64,000 nt of DNA. Source: Desulfovibrio oxyclinae DSM 11498. GTDB lineage: Bacteria > Desulfobacterota > Desulfovibrionia > Desulfovibrionales > Desulfovibrionaceae. The stretch covers positions 160 through 64,159 of the forward strand of contig NZ_AQXE01000011.1 in assembly GCF_000375485.1 (NCBI RefSeq), given 5' to 3'. Shown piece after piece: positions 17,589 to 27,099 of the stretch. The position numbers were made by a program, and so were the translations under genes. The notes under the pieces were generated by a model, which ran no database searches, was not told the DNA's origin, and saw only the letters and a list, made by a program, of their open reading frames with translations. Numbering within the stretch: position 1 is the stretch's first letter; each line of letters opens with the position of its first letter.

Positions 17589-18113
17589 CTACAGACAGTC
17601 GAGCTGCGCCTCGACGGCGCGCGCCACCGACTCCGGCGATTCAGCCATGCCGTCATCGATGAGCCCGATCTGCAGATTAAGCTCACGCTGCATGGGAATA
17701 TTGTGCGGGTCGAAATATTCGCGCCACGCCTCGGCGGCCTTTTCCAGGTCTTCCGCGCGGGCGTAAGTCAGGCCGAGCAGGATCATGGCGCGCAGCTCCT
17801 TGGGTCGGCCGCGAAGAACCGTGCGAAACTCCGTGCGGGCCGGGATGTAACGTCCAGCCTTGTACATGGTCTCGCCAAGCCGCAGCCTGACGTCCAAGTC
17901 CTTTTCCTTCTTGAGATATTCGCGATAGAGTCGAATGGCCTCGTCCCAGTCCTCCGCGGCATAGGCATCGTTGGCCTCGCGGATCAGGGATATGGTGCCG
18001 CTGCTGGCCGCAATGGGACCGCAGGACTGTGGGTCATCCTTGCGAATACGGCGGACGGCTCCCATGAGGAAGTTCCGCCGCGATGCGTTGACCTTGTCGT
18101 TTTTCTTGGACAT
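17589..18113 (-). CDS. Tetratricopeptide-repeat protein
   Basis: This 174-residue protein contains at least two to three TPR-like helical pairs. The clearest are around AYAAEDWDEAIRLYREYLKK, the AGRYIPARTEFRTVL stretch and LGLTYARAEDLEKAAEAW. It therefore probably mediates protein-protein contacts. The N terminus contains SRRNFLMGAVRR, which looks like a twin-arginine motif, but no hydrophobic export helix follows, so it is judged to be cytosolic. It is the first gene of a minus-strand set with the GGDDF protein and the Xer recombinase, and is divergent from the aldehyde oxidoreductase gene. No precise function is assigned. Confidence 0.75.
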   Translation of the reverse strand: MSKKNDKVNASRRNFLMGAVRRIRKDDPQSCGPIAASSGTISLIREANDAYAAEDWDEAIRLYREYLKKEKDLDVRLRLGETMYKAGRYIPARTEFRTVLRGRPKELRAMILLGLTYARAEDLEKAAEAWREYFDPHNIPMQRELNLQIGLIDDGMAESPESVARAVEAQLDCL

Positions 18114-18190
18114 AACTCCCCCTGCGGCGAGATAATATCCGATTCCCGGAGCGGGTCAACCGCCCACAACGCATTCCCCGGAAAAATCGA

Positions 18191-19969
18191 ATGAAAAGCG
18201 ACCTCTGCGGCTGGACCGGCAGCGTCCTTCACATAGACCTGCAACGTGGCGAAAGCCGGACCGAGCATCCCGGCCCAGATTTTTATGCTACGTACTGCGG
18301 TGGCCGGGCCATGGCGGGAGCGTATCTGCGCCCGCACTGCACCCGGCAGTGGGACCACCCGCAAATGCCCGTCTGCATATTTACCGGGCCGCTGACTGGC
18401 ACCGCCGCACCGGCATCGGGTCGTGCCAGCCTGATGACCCGATCCCCACTCACAGGAACCGTCATCGACTCGCCCCTCGGCGGACGTCTGGCCACGCAAC
18501 TCAAGCAGGCCGGATGGGACGGTATCGTCATAACCGGAACGGCAGAAACGCTTGTCGGCATAGAGATCCGCGACCAGCGCGTTTCCATTGTGAACGCTGA
18601 ACCCCATCAGGGAGCGCAGACCTCCGAGGTATTCGACTCGCTCCACGAACTAATGCCACCCGACGCTTCGGTTGCCTGCATCGGTCCGGCCGGGGAGCAT
18701 CGTTCACCCATGGCGTCTATCATGGTTGATCGCTATCATCCCGCCGGACGCGGCGGCCTCGGGGCCTCTCTGGGGGCACGGAATCTCAAGTACCTGATGG
18801 TCACCGGTTCCGGGGACGTTACCGTGTACGACCCCGAAAAGCTCGCCGAAGCCGGATGCGAGATCATGCGGCTGGCCGCCGCATCGCCCGCGCTCATGGG
18901 ACCCAACGGCTTTGCCCGAAACGGCACGGCCGTCCTGCTGGACCTTACGGACTCCCGGCGCATGATGCCCACGGACAATTTTAGCAAGACACACTTTCCT
19001 GCAGCACACGCGTTGAACGCCCCAGCATTCAACGCACGGTACCATGCCCGGCCCCACGGCTGCGAAGGCTGCCCGATCCACTGTCACCGGATGGCCGATG
19101 ATGCTCGCAGCATTCCCGACTTCGTCAGCCTGTCCCACCTGACGGCACTGATCGGCAACACGGACATGGAACTTACCATGAAAGCCTTCGACCTGCTGAA
19201 CCGCCTCGGACTGGACGCGGTTTCAGCGGCTGGGACGCTTGCTTGCGTGCGCGAGATCACAGGCAGGGACTTTGATGAAAACACGCTTTTGCCTGCGCTC
19301 CATGAGATGGCTTCCGGAAAGGGACCGGGAGCAGGATCAAGGCGCTATGCCGCGGAGCACGGTGAACCGGAACGTTCCATGACCTCGAAAGGCCTGGAGT
19401 TGCCTGCATTCGACCCGCGCGGCGCTTACGGCACGGCGTTGGCGGTGGCGGTCAGCACCGTTGGCGGCTGCGATCAGCATGCCTACCCGGCAAGCCATGA
19501 AATCCTGCGAAAACCTGTCGCCACGGATCGCTTCACCTTCTCCGGAAAGGCACGCATCATCAAGACCTCCGAGGATGTCCTCGCTGCGGCAGATTCCCTC
19601 ACGGCCTGCCGATTCATCTTTCTCGCTGCCGGGCTTGAAGAGTACGCTAAGGCCGTAAGCGCAGTCACCGGAATGGACATGGATCTGAAGACACTACAGA
19701 TAATCGGGGAACGCGCCTGCTTCAACGAGCGCACCATGAACGCGCTCAACGGTTTCGACGCAACCCATGATGACCTGCCGCCGCGTTTCTTTACTGAGGA
19801 AGGTTCCTCCGGTGATGGAATCCGCATCAGCCCTTTGAACCGGGAGCAGTTCCTGCAAGCCCGCGCCGCATATTACCATATCCGTGGGCTCGACGAGAAA
19901 GGGTTGCCGCTGAAGGAAAAGGCCCATGAACTCGGCATGGAACCAATGCAGGACGGTGACTCAGCATGA
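18191..19969 (+). CDS. Aldehyde:ferredoxin oxidoreductase family protein (tungsten or molybdenum pterin)
   Basis: This 592-residue protein belongs to the AOR family, whose members oxidise aldehydes to carboxylates with ferredoxin as acceptor, using a bis-pterin tungsten (or molybdenum) centre. The four ligands of the [4Fe-4S] cluster are present: C291, C294 and C298 in HGCEGCPIHC and C473 in SLTACRF. The N-terminal domain opens with GWTGSVLHIDLQRGE, and GRGGLGASLGARNLKYLMV and LELPAFDPRGAYGTAL are family segments. The gene ends in an ATGA overlap with the next gene, an aldolase-like protein, so the two products are probably made together. The substrate is unknown; AOR paralogues vary widely. 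Confidence 0.9.
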   Translation: MKSDLCGWTGSVLHIDLQRGESRTEHPGPDFYATYCGGRAMAGAYLRPHCTRQWDHPQMPVCIFTGPLTGTAAPASGRASLMTRSPLTGTVIDSPLGGRLATQLKQAGWDGIVITGTAETLVGIEIRDQRVSIVNAEPHQGAQTSEVFDSLHELMPPDASVACIGPAGEHRSPMASIMVDRYHPAGRGGLGASLGARNLKYLMVTGSGDVTVYDPEKLAEAGCEIMRLAAASPALMGPNGFARNGTAVLLDLTDSRRMMPTDNFSKTHFPAAHALNAPAFNARYHARPHGCEGCPIHCHRMADDARSIPDFVSLSHLTALIGNTDMELTMKAFDLLNRLGLDAVSAAGTLACVREITGRDFDENTLLPALHEMASGKGPGAGSRRYAAEHGEPERSMTSKGLELPAFDPRGAYGTALAVAVSTVGGCDQHAYPASHEILRKPVATDRFTFSGKARIIKTSEDVLAAADSLTACRFIFLAAGLEEYAKAVSAVTGMDMDLKTLQIIGERACFNERTMNALNGFDATHDDLPPRFFTEEGSSGDGIRISPLNREQFLQARAAYYHIRGLDEKGLPLKEKAHELGMEPMQDGDSA

Positions 19970-21159
19970 AGGAACTGCTGAACAAATATGCCGACAAGAT
20001 GGTGCGGCACGGACTGGCCGAGGCAAACACCCCGCTGCTGGGCGGCCGGGACGCCCTTACACAATGGAACCGAGAGGATGCGAACCGCAAGGTGTTCGAA
20101 CAGGTCTTCGAACTCATGGATGTCGGCTCACTGGTTTTCGCCCGGCCCGCCGAGCCGTATACCGACATTATAGATTTCCTCGCCTCCCGGCACGGCTCAT
20201 CCATCCGCCCGAGGGACTGCGAGACGCGCACCTTCCTGCACGACATCCCGGTGACTGAGTCTTTCGAGCCGCAGGCCGTGGCAGACGCTCTTTTCCGGCG
20301 CAAGGCCGCAGTAATTCCGGGCAAAGGGGTGGTCAGCTTCGGCACTGTCAGCCCTGAACAGGGATTCGTCTTCTATTCCTCGGTCTGCTTCGCCTGTTTT
20401 GTCCTTTTCTTTTCCGACTACCTGGCGGCCTGTGAATCCGGCGGGCCCGACCCGGAATTTCAAGCCGTATTCGAGAAGGTCACATCCCGACTTCCTGTCC
20501 CACCGAGCGCCGACCCAAAACTGGCGAACGGACCGTTCGCGGATCGCGAGACAGCGCTTGCCGCCATGGCGGAGGCCGGGCGGGCCGTGGTGGATTACGG
20601 CTTGGTAGATTCGTTTTTCGGCAATCTCTCCTGCCTGATCGACAATACGGTGCTCATCAGCCAGACCGGAAGCTCCCTTGACGAACTGGAAGGCTGCATC
20701 GACCCGTGCCCGCGCGACGGCTCATCCTGCGCCGGACTCACGGCATCCAGCGAGCTGTCCGCCCATGAGGGAATCTATGACAGAACGAACGCCCGCTGCA
20801 TCCTGCACGGTCACCCGAAATTCAGTGTGATCATGTCCATGGTCTGCGACGAAGCGGAGGAATGCGAGAACGCTTCGCACTGCCACATCCGTTGCCGGGA
20901 GCCGCGCACGGTCGGAGGCGCGCCCGTGGTTCCGGGGGAGGTGGGCACCGGCCCCACCGGACTCTGCAACACCCTGCCACCTGCCATGGCACATTCTCCC
21001 GCCGCCATCGTACACGGCCACGGCGTCTTCGCGGCATCGGACGCAGATTTCAACAAAGCCTTTCGGTTGCTGCTGGCAACCGAAAAACGCTGCCACGATG
21101 AATATTTCCGCAGAATAACCGCAAGCCAGCCGCACATTGTGCACACTGAAGAATACTGA
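19966..21159 (+). CDS. Class II aldolase/adducin-like protein with a degenerate N-terminal repeat
   Basis: The C-terminal half of this 397-residue protein (about 200-385) looks like a working class II aldolase domain. Zinc-binding HGH pairs lie at H281/H283 and H350/H352, and the catalytic glutamate is E263 in SSELSAHEGIY. The first half (about 1-180) resembles a second, decayed copy that keeps the late strand VIPGKGVVSFGT but lacks the metal histidines. Such enzymes split or epimerise sugar phosphates, for example releasing lactaldehyde from fuculose 1-phosphate. Translational coupling to the aldehyde oxidoreductase (ATGA overlap) suggests that an aldehyde is passed between them, which is inference. 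Confidence 0.75.
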   Translation: MKELLNKYADKMVRHGLAEANTPLLGGRDALTQWNREDANRKVFEQVFELMDVGSLVFARPAEPYTDIIDFLASRHGSSIRPRDCETRTFLHDIPVTESFEPQAVADALFRRKAAVIPGKGVVSFGTVSPEQGFVFYSSVCFACFVLFFSDYLAACESGGPDPEFQAVFEKVTSRLPVPPSADPKLANGPFADRETALAAMAEAGRAVVDYGLVDSFFGNLSCLIDNTVLISQTGSSLDELEGCIDPCPRDGSSCAGLTASSELSAHEGIYDRTNARCILHGHPKFSVIMSMVCDEAEECENASHCHIRCREPRTVGGAPVVPGEVGTGPTGLCNTLPPAMAHSPAAIVHGHGVFAASDADFNKAFRLLLATEKRCHDEYFRRITASQPHIVHTEEY

Positions 21160-21171
21160 TAAGGCCCGGAC

Positions 21172-22062
21172 ATGCCCGACGAAATAATGAAACCTGTCAG
21201 TCTCAAACACGCTTCACTCTTCACCGGCCTGACCCTCGGCATCACCTGGATCGTGGAAGCGGTGATGATCGTCAACGGCTTCAGCGCCGAACGACTTCTC
21301 GAACCCGGCGCCATGCTGTTGCTCGTGGCCGTCATGTGGGTGCCGGGCGTATGCGCCCTGATGGTCAATATGCTGGCGGGCAGACCGCTCTCCGCGCTCG
21401 GCCTGCGTTTCGGCTCATGGAAACCGTATGCCGCCACCGTTTTCCTTGTGCCTCTGATATTCATGGCATCCTACGGGCTGACCTGGCTTCTGGGCATTTC
21501 CGAGCCGGACTGGACCATGAAAACCCTGCTGCAATCCATGCGCATGTCGCCCGGCGCGGAAGCGCCCGCCTACCATGCGCTGCTCATCATGCTCCCTGCG
21601 AGCGCGTTGCTCGGCCCCATCTTCAACTTTCTGGCAGCGCTCGGGGAAGAGCTTGGCTGGCGCGGCCTGCTGCTGCCCTCGTTCATGCAGCTGGGCAAGC
21701 TGCGAGCCTACCTGCTGCTCGGGCTCATCTGGGGCATCTGGCATTTGCCGCTGATTCTCGTCGGCTTCAACTACCCCGGCCACCCCTTTGTCGGGGCCCT
21801 GCTGATGTGTTTTGGCACCATCGCCATCGGCACGTTCATCAACGAATTTGCGCTGGCCTACCGCAGCACCCTTCTTGCCGCATTCATTCATGCCGCCATC
21901 AACGCTCAGGCCTACGGCGTCTGGAAATACATTTTTCCGGACAACAACCCGGTGCTGGGCGGCGACACCGGCCTGACGGGAATCATCTGCTGGCTTGTCG
22001 CGTCGCTGCTCGTCTTCTTCTGGTTCAGAAAACTCGGCACCCCCCGCTCTCCGCAGTCATAA
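21172..22062 (+). CDS. CPBP-family intramembrane protease (Abi-like)
   Basis: This 296-residue protein has about eight hydrophobic segments. It carries the three CPBP (Rce1-like) motifs: EELGWRG (E159, E160, R164), the WGIWHLPLIL motif with its histidine, and a late segment with HAAINAQAYG. Family members are membrane-embedded proteases, some involved in processing or in self-immunity to peptides. The gene starts 12 bp after the aldolase gene, so it may share its transcript, but nothing links the functions. The substrate is unknown. Confidence 0.85.
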   Translation: MPDEIMKPVSLKHASLFTGLTLGITWIVEAVMIVNGFSAERLLEPGAMLLLVAVMWVPGVCALMVNMLAGRPLSALGLRFGSWKPYAATVFLVPLIFMASYGLTWLLGISEPDWTMKTLLQSMRMSPGAEAPAYHALLIMLPASALLGPIFNFLAALGEELGWRGLLLPSFMQLGKLRAYLLLGLIWGIWHLPLILVGFNYPGHPFVGALLMCFGTIAIGTFINEFALAYRSTLLAAFIHAAINAQAYGVWKYIFPDNNPVLGGDTGLTGIICWLVASLLVFFWFRKLGTPRSPQS

Positions 22063-22200
22063 TCGAAGCCTCTACCAGGCGGCAGGGCAGTGTTTTCAAC
22101 ACCCCGCGACCCACATTGGTAAAACAGCTGTTTTCCTCAACCATCGCGCAACGGTTGGCAGAAACCAACACTTGCGCTATGGTGCGCTAAACTTTGGAGC

Positions 22201-23382
22201 ATGTTCATGGGCTGGTTGGTCACAGTAGTCAGTGTGGCGGTATTCATAACCGCCTACCTCGGGTTGCGCGTCATTCGACCGCTGCCCTTTTCGGCGTGGA
22301 CCAAGCGCCTGCTGTTCCTGCTGGTGGCCCTTCTGGTCATAGGCCAGCGCTTTACATGGGTTTTCCGCTTCAACGGCTACCACCATGAGCTTATCGACGG
22401 CCTTGACCTCGCCGGGTACACTTTCCTCGGCTTTGTCTCGTCGTTCATGATGATGCTTCTAGCGCGCGACCTGTTGTTCATCGTGCTGCGCATCATCAAC
22501 TACCTTCGCCCCAAGGACACCCGGCGCATCTTCTTCAAGGAGAAACAGCGCAACACCCGTCGCGCATGGCTCAATGCGACCAACGCCCTGATTCTGGCCG
22601 TGGCCATTCCTCTCACGGCGTATTCGACTCACATAGCCCGCGGCCTGCCCGGGGTCACCGAAGTGGATATCGCCGTGTCGGACCTGCCGAAACAGCTCGA
22701 CGGCTACACCATCGCGCAGGTCACCGATACCCATGTGGGCCCCACACTCAAGGGGCCGTGGGTGGATCAGCTTGTGGATCTGATAAACGCTCAGAACCCG
22801 GACATGATCGTCCATACCGGCGACATGGTGGATGGCCGCGCTTGGTGGCTGCGCCCGGACGTGAAGCACTTCGAGGAGCTTGAAGCCCCGCACAAGTTCT
22901 TCATCACCGGCAACCATGAATACTATTCCCATGCGCTCGAATGGATCGAAGAAGCCCGATCGCTGGGATTCACGACGCTCGTCAATGAGAGCGAGGTGGT
23001 TGAAGTGAATGGAGCACGGATTCTCGTGGCCGGCGTTCCGGACAGCAAGGCCGGACGCTTCTACGACGAACACACTCCAAAGCCCGGAAAAGTGATGGAC
23101 CAGGCCGGGGAGCACGATTTTTCCCTTCTGCTGGCCCACCGGCCGGACATGATAGACGCGGCCGACGAGGCGGACTACGATTTGCAGCTTTCCGGTCACA
23201 CGCACGGTGGACAGTTCTTCCCGTGGACCTTCATCGTGGGCTGCTTCAACCCGTACGTGTACGGGCTGCACCACCATGGCGACACCGCGCTTTTCGTTTC
23301 ACGCGGCGCCGGATACTGGGGACCTCCCATGCGCCTCGGCGCACCTCCGGAGATCGTTTTGATCAAACTTAAACGCAAATGA
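22201..23382 (+). CDS. Membrane-anchored metallophosphoesterase (YkuE-like)
   Basis: This 393-residue protein has an N-terminal part with four to five membrane segments (about 1-145) and a calcineurin-like phosphoesterase domain (about 155-393). The two-metal site is complete: DTHVG, GDMVDG, GNHEYY, a later histidine in LLAHRPDM, and SGHTHGGQF. Relatives act on phospholipid or UDP-sugar pyrophosphates near the membrane. A second start at ATG 22207 is equally plausible. The 138 bp upstream are non-coding, so it probably has its own promoter. The substrate is not deducible. Confidence 0.88.
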   Translation: MFMGWLVTVVSVAVFITAYLGLRVIRPLPFSAWTKRLLFLLVALLVIGQRFTWVFRFNGYHHELIDGLDLAGYTFLGFVSSFMMMLLARDLLFIVLRIINYLRPKDTRRIFFKEKQRNTRRAWLNATNALILAVAIPLTAYSTHIARGLPGVTEVDIAVSDLPKQLDGYTIAQVTDTHVGPTLKGPWVDQLVDLINAQNPDMIVHTGDMVDGRAWWLRPDVKHFEELEAPHKFFITGNHEYYSHALEWIEEARSLGFTTLVNESEVVEVNGARILVAGVPDSKAGRFYDEHTPKPGKVMDQAGEHDFSLLLAHRPDMIDAADEADYDLQLSGHTHGGQFFPWTFIVGCFNPYVYGLHHHGDTALFVSRGAGYWGPPMRLGAPPEIVLIKLKRK

Positions 23383-23592
23383 CCCGCAACGCTTTGCCTT
23401 TTTGTCTTGACGGCAGGCGCGCCATGGCATACGCCGGGGCACGTCCCGTTCTCATAAACGGGTTTCGCCACACCTTTCACGTCCCCCGCTGACACAGCTT
23501 CACCTCTGCATCGGATGGAAAGGCGGCCCGACCGCCGCGGCATCGTGCGCTCTGCGGCGGCGATTATTCGCACGAAAAACAATCAGGAAAAA

Positions 23593-25158
23593 ATGAATCC
23601 ATTCAAGAAACTTGGCCTTTCCGACAACGTAGTCGACGCTCTCGAAAAAAAGGGCTTCACCGCCCCGACCCCCATTCAGGAACGCACCATTCCCATGCTC
23701 CTCGCCGAAGAGGCGGACATCGTGGGTCAGGCGTCCACCGGAACCGGCAAGACTGCCGCTTTCGGACTGCCCATCATCGAACATGTCGTGGAAGGCGAAC
23801 GGCATGTCCAGTCCCTCGTTCTGGCCCCCACGCGTGAACTCGCCATTCAGGTTGCCGACGAGATCAACTCCCTCAAGGGAAACAAGAAACTCCGCGTGCT
23901 CCCCGTCTACGGCGGCCAGTACATCGGCCTTCAGCTCAAAAGCCTCAAGCAGGGAGCCGACGTTGTCGTGGGCACTCCCGGTCGTATACTCGACCACCTG
24001 AACCGCGGCTCACTCGACCTTTCCCGCATCGGCATGGCCGTGCTCGATGAGGCCGACGAGATGTGTGATATGGGCTTCATCGAAGACATCCGGGAAATTC
24101 TCTCCCGCAGCAACGCGGAACGTCGCACGCTGCTCTTCTCCGCCACCATGCCGGATCAGGTCATGCGCATCGCCTCCGAATTCATGGGCGACTACAAGAC
24201 CGTTGCGGTTAAGGCCAAGAAGAACGAAGTCCCCCTGACCAAACAGATTTTCCATGAAGTTTCGGAGTCCGACCGTTTCGAAGCGCTTTGCCGCGTCATC
24301 GATGTGGAACCCGACTTCCGCGGCCTCATTTTCTGCCGCACTCGTGCCGATACGGACGAAGTGGCCCGCAAGCTCGCCGAACGCGGTTACCCGGCCGAAC
24401 CCATCCACGGCGACCTGAACCAGTCTCGCCGCGAACAGATTCTCGGCAAGTTCCGCAGCGGGGCCAGCGACATTCTCGTTGCCACCGACGTGGCTGCCCG
24501 CGGCATCGACGTTCCGGACCTGAGCCACGTGGTGAACTTCGCCCTGCCGCAGGATCCCAAGACCTTCGTGCACCGCGTGGGACGCACCGGACGTGCCGGC
24601 AAAAAGGGCGCGGCCATCACGCTCATCACACCGCGTGAGTTCCGCAAGCTCATGTTCATCTGCCGCACCTCGGGCATTGAGATTACCAAGCAGCCGCTGC
24701 CCAAGGTCGAGGATGTCATTTACTCCAAGAAGAAGCGCATCGCCTCCGAGCTGGACGAAATACTGGCCACCGAAAACTTCGAGACCTACCTGCCGCTGGC
24801 ACGAGAGTTCATGCAGGAGCGGGATCCCGAAGAAGCCATGGCAGCGCTGCTTCGCTATGCCTTCGGTGAAGAACTGGAGCACGACGCCTACCGCGAAATC
24901 CGCGAAGCCCAGCGCAACGACAAGGGCGGCCGGGTTCGCATGATCGCCAACATCGGCAAGAATCAGGGCATGAACCCCAAGAAATTCGTGGACTTCCTTG
25001 TAAACCGCACCAAAACCAGACCGTTCAAGATCCAGAACGTGAAGGTGCAGGGCAACCGTACGAGTTTCACGGTTCCCGAAGGTGAAGTGAAATTTATTCA
25101 GCGAGGACTGAATCGCTTCCCTGGCAAGGATGGACAGCCTTTCTGCTCGAAAGCCTAG
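23593..25158 (+). CDS. DEAD-box ATP-dependent RNA helicase, CsdA/DeaD-like
   Basis: This 521-residue helicase carries all core motifs: the Q motif near FTAPTPIQERTIP, ASTGTGKT, VLDEADEM, FSATM and HRVGRTGRAGKKG. After the helicase core comes a helical linker and a C-terminal RNA-binding domain of the DbpA/CsdA type (RMIANIGKNQGMNPKKFVDF). Such proteins assist ribosome assembly and mRNA decay, often at low temperature. ATG 23593 has AGGAAAAA just upstream and gives the conserved start, whereas the open frame upstream does not align. About 210 bp separate it from the previous gene, leaving room for a long leader. A terminator follows at 25189. Confidence 0.93.
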   Translation: MNPFKKLGLSDNVVDALEKKGFTAPTPIQERTIPMLLAEEADIVGQASTGTGKTAAFGLPIIEHVVEGERHVQSLVLAPTRELAIQVADEINSLKGNKKLRVLPVYGGQYIGLQLKSLKQGADVVVGTPGRILDHLNRGSLDLSRIGMAVLDEADEMCDMGFIEDIREILSRSNAERRTLLFSATMPDQVMRIASEFMGDYKTVAVKAKKNEVPLTKQIFHEVSESDRFEALCRVIDVEPDFRGLIFCRTRADTDEVARKLAERGYPAEPIHGDLNQSRREQILGKFRSGASDILVATDVAARGIDVPDLSHVVNFALPQDPKTFVHRVGRTGRAGKKGAAITLITPREFRKLMFICRTSGIEITKQPLPKVEDVIYSKKKRIASELDEILATENFETYLPLAREFMQERDPEEAMAALLRYAFGEELEHDAYREIREAQRNDKGGRVRMIANIGKNQGMNPKKFVDFLVNRTKTRPFKIQNVKVQGNRTSFTVPEGEVKFIQRGLNRFPGKDGQPFCSKA

Positions 25159-25188
25159 CTCCGACCCCTCGAAATAAGACAACAAATC

Positions 25189-25220
25189 GACCGGGACGGT
25201 AATCGTCCCGGTCTTTTTTT
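25189..25220 (+). terminator. Rho-independent terminator after the helicase gene
   Basis: GACCGGGACG (25189-25198) pairs perfectly with CGTCCCGGTC (25204-25213) around a GTAAT loop, followed by seven T. Confidence 0.95.
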
Positions 25221-25275
25221 ACGCTTGACGCAATGTACCAAATCGCACAGGAGGTCCATTTTCAAAGCACGACAA

Positions 25276-25304
25276 TTGACACTTGCATTTTCCTTTTGAT
25301 AGAA
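25276..25304 (+). promoter_or_regulatory. Candidate promoter of the Lrp-type regulator gene
   Basis: A perfect TTGACA (25276-25281) is followed after 16-17 bp by a weak -10 (GATAGA or ATAGAA, 25298-25304). It lies 55 bp before the regulator start in an AT-rich region. Autoregulation by the Lrp-type protein is plausible but no operator is recognised. Confidence 0.5.
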
Positions 25305-25359
25305 ATGACCCACTCTAAATTTGCTTTAGGCAAGTCTTAAACACAACAGGGACACTTTG

Positions 25360-25845
25360 ATGAAAAAAGTTCTCGACAACCTTGATAAAAGACTCGTGGC
25401 AGCTCTTACCGAAGATGGACAGTCTCAGGTGGGAAAGCTGACCGAGCGTTTGGGAGTTACTCCTCCTACCGTCCGCTCGCGCATGAAGAACCTTATTTCC
25501 GCAGGCGCGCTCAAGGTGGCGGGCCTCGTGGACCCCATGCGCACCAAAGGCCTTACCGTCGCTCTCGTGGGGATCACCCTCCAGAGCCATAAGCTGCTTG
25601 ATGAAAAACTTGAGCAGATCGCCAACCTCGACCGCGTCAACTGGTGTGCCGTGGTCACTGGCAGATACGACCTGATCGTGGAAATCGTTTGTACGGAAAA
25701 TACCAGCGATCTCTATGACTTCCTTGACAAAGATCTTTCACAGATCGGCGGCGTGGGATCGAGCGAATCCTTCATGGTCATGAAGTCGCGCCGCAAATGG
25801 CTGCTTCTCCCTGAGGCCGTAACCCGGCTTTTCAGCGCAGAATAA
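25360..25845 (+). CDS. Lrp/AsnC-family transcriptional regulator
   Basis: This 161-residue protein has an N-terminal winged helix-turn-helix (about 10-60, with QVGKLTERLGVTPPTVRSRM) and a C-terminal RAM ligand-binding domain (about 70-145, with WCAVVTGRYDLIVEI). Family members sense amino acids and assemble as octamers. The alanine dehydrogenase gene starts 50 bp downstream on the same strand, so this is probably its local regulator, with alanine as a likely effector (inference from context, as for AldR). ATG 25360 is chosen over the overlapping TTG at 25357. Confidence 0.92.
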   Translation: MKKVLDNLDKRLVAALTEDGQSQVGKLTERLGVTPPTVRSRMKNLISAGALKVAGLVDPMRTKGLTVALVGITLQSHKLLDEKLEQIANLDRVNWCAVVTGRYDLIVEIVCTENTSDLYDFLDKDLSQIGGVGSSESFMVMKSRRKWLLLPEAVTRLFSAE

Positions 25846-25895
25846 TCGTGTAGTTGCCATGAACTAGTATCCCTCAAGCGTAAGGAGACAGGACA

Positions 25896-27008
25896 ATGAT
25901 CATTGGTATCCCCAAGGAAATCAAAACCCTCGAAAATCGCGTTGCCATGACCCCCGGTGGCGTGGAAAGCCTTGTCCGTCAGGGCAATGAAGTGCTGGTG
26001 GAAGCCGGAGCCGGAGTGGGCAGCGGGCTAAGCGACGAGGAATTCTCCGCCGCAGGCGCCAAGATGGTTTCCGCAGAGGAAGCCTGGGGTGCCGAAATGG
26101 TCATCAAGGTCAAGGAACCGCTGGAAAGCGAATACAAGTTCCTGCGCAAGGACCAGCTCCTGTTCACCTACCTGCACCTTGCAGCCGCCGAGCCCCTGAC
26201 CAACGCGCTGCTTGAGGCCGGAACCGTGGGCGTTGCCTATGAAACCGTGCAGATGCCTGACGGCTCCCTGCCCCTGCTGACCCCCATGTCCGAAGTGGCG
26301 GGCCGCATGGCTACTCAGGTGGGCGCGCATCATCTTGAAAAGAATCAGGGTGGTCGCGGCATGCTGCTCGGCGGCGTTCCGGGTGTTCCGCCGGCAAAGG
26401 TCGCCGTCATCGGCGGCGGCATCGTGGGCACCAACGCCGCACGCATGGCAATGGGCATGGGCGCTTCCGTGAAAGTGCTCGACCTCTCCCACCGCCGTCT
26501 CCAGTACCTCGACGAAGCCTTTGACGGCCGCCTGATGACCGTCAGCTCCACCGAGCCCAACATCCGTGAAGCTCTCAAGGAAGCCGACCTTGTCATCGGC
26601 GCAGTGCTCATTCCGGGCGCCAAGGCTCCCAAGCTTGTGACCCGCGAACTGCTCAAGACCATGAAACAGGGCTCCGTCATCGTTGACGTTGCCGTGGACC
26701 AGGGCGGCTGCGTGGAAACCATCAAGCCCACCACCCACGACAACCCGACCTACGAGGTGGAAGGCGTCGTTCACTACGGCGTTGCAAACATGCCCGGCGC
26801 AGTGCCCCGCACTTCCACCTTCGCGCTGGTGAACCAGACCCTGCCCTACGCCATGCGCCTTGCGCAGAAGGGTGTGGCCGCGCTCAAGGACGACCCGTCG
26901 CTGGCCCTGGGCCTGAACACCATGCACGGCACCCTGACCTGCCCCGCGGTCGGCGAAGCATTCGGCATCGATTCCATCACCCCGGAAGCGGCGCTGAAAA
27001 ACGCATAG
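25896..27008 (+). CDS. ald: Alanine dehydrogenase
   Basis: This 370-residue enzyme interconverts L-alanine and pyruvate plus ammonia with NAD. Typical segments are [19 protein letters not shown] at the start, [12 protein letters not shown], and the NAD-binding loop [31 protein letters not shown] closes the C-terminal domain. The length matches the family. A strong ribosome site (AAGGAGACAGG) precedes the ATG. It is paired with an Lrp-type regulator upstream. It lets the cell use alanine as a carbon and electron source or store reductant as alanine. Confidence 0.97.
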   Translation: MIIGIPKEIKTLENRVAMTPGGVESLVRQGNEVLVEAGAGVGSGLSDEEFSAAGAKMVSAEEAWGAEMVIKVKEPLESEYKFLRKDQLLFTYLHLAAAEPLTNALLEAGTVGVAYETVQMPDGSLPLLTPMSEVAGRMATQVGAHHLEKNQGGRGMLLGGVPGVPPAKVAVIGGGIVGTNAARMAMGMGASVKVLDLSHRRLQYLDEAFDGRLMTVSSTEPNIREALKEADLVIGAVLIPGAKAPKLVTRELLKTMKQGSVIVDVAVDQGGCVETIKPTTHDNPTYEVEGVVHYGVANMPGAVPRTSTFALVNQTLPYAMRLAQKGVAALKDDPSLALGLNTMHGTLTCPAVGEAFGIDSITPEAALKNA

Positions 27009-27040
27009 TCATCATCTGCCATCCTGCTTGCGGGATGTCG

Positions 27041-27074
27041 TAAAAAAAGGCCGGAACCCTCGGGTTCCGGCCTT
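27041..27074. terminator. Bidirectional terminator between ald and the NYN gene
   Basis: AAGGCCGGAACC (27047-27058) pairs with GGTTCCGGCCTT (27063-27074). Seven A (27042-27048) on the left flank give a U tract for the minus-strand gene. The plus-strand side has only a short T-rich tail. It lies between convergent genes. Confidence 0.88.
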
Positions 27075-27099
27075 CGTATTTGTGAAGCAGATCCTTTCG

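Noticed and set aside
18055..18090. Twin-arginine export motif in the TPR protein
   Set aside because: SRRNFL is present, but no hydrophobic helix follows and there is no cleavage region. The protein looks cytosolic.
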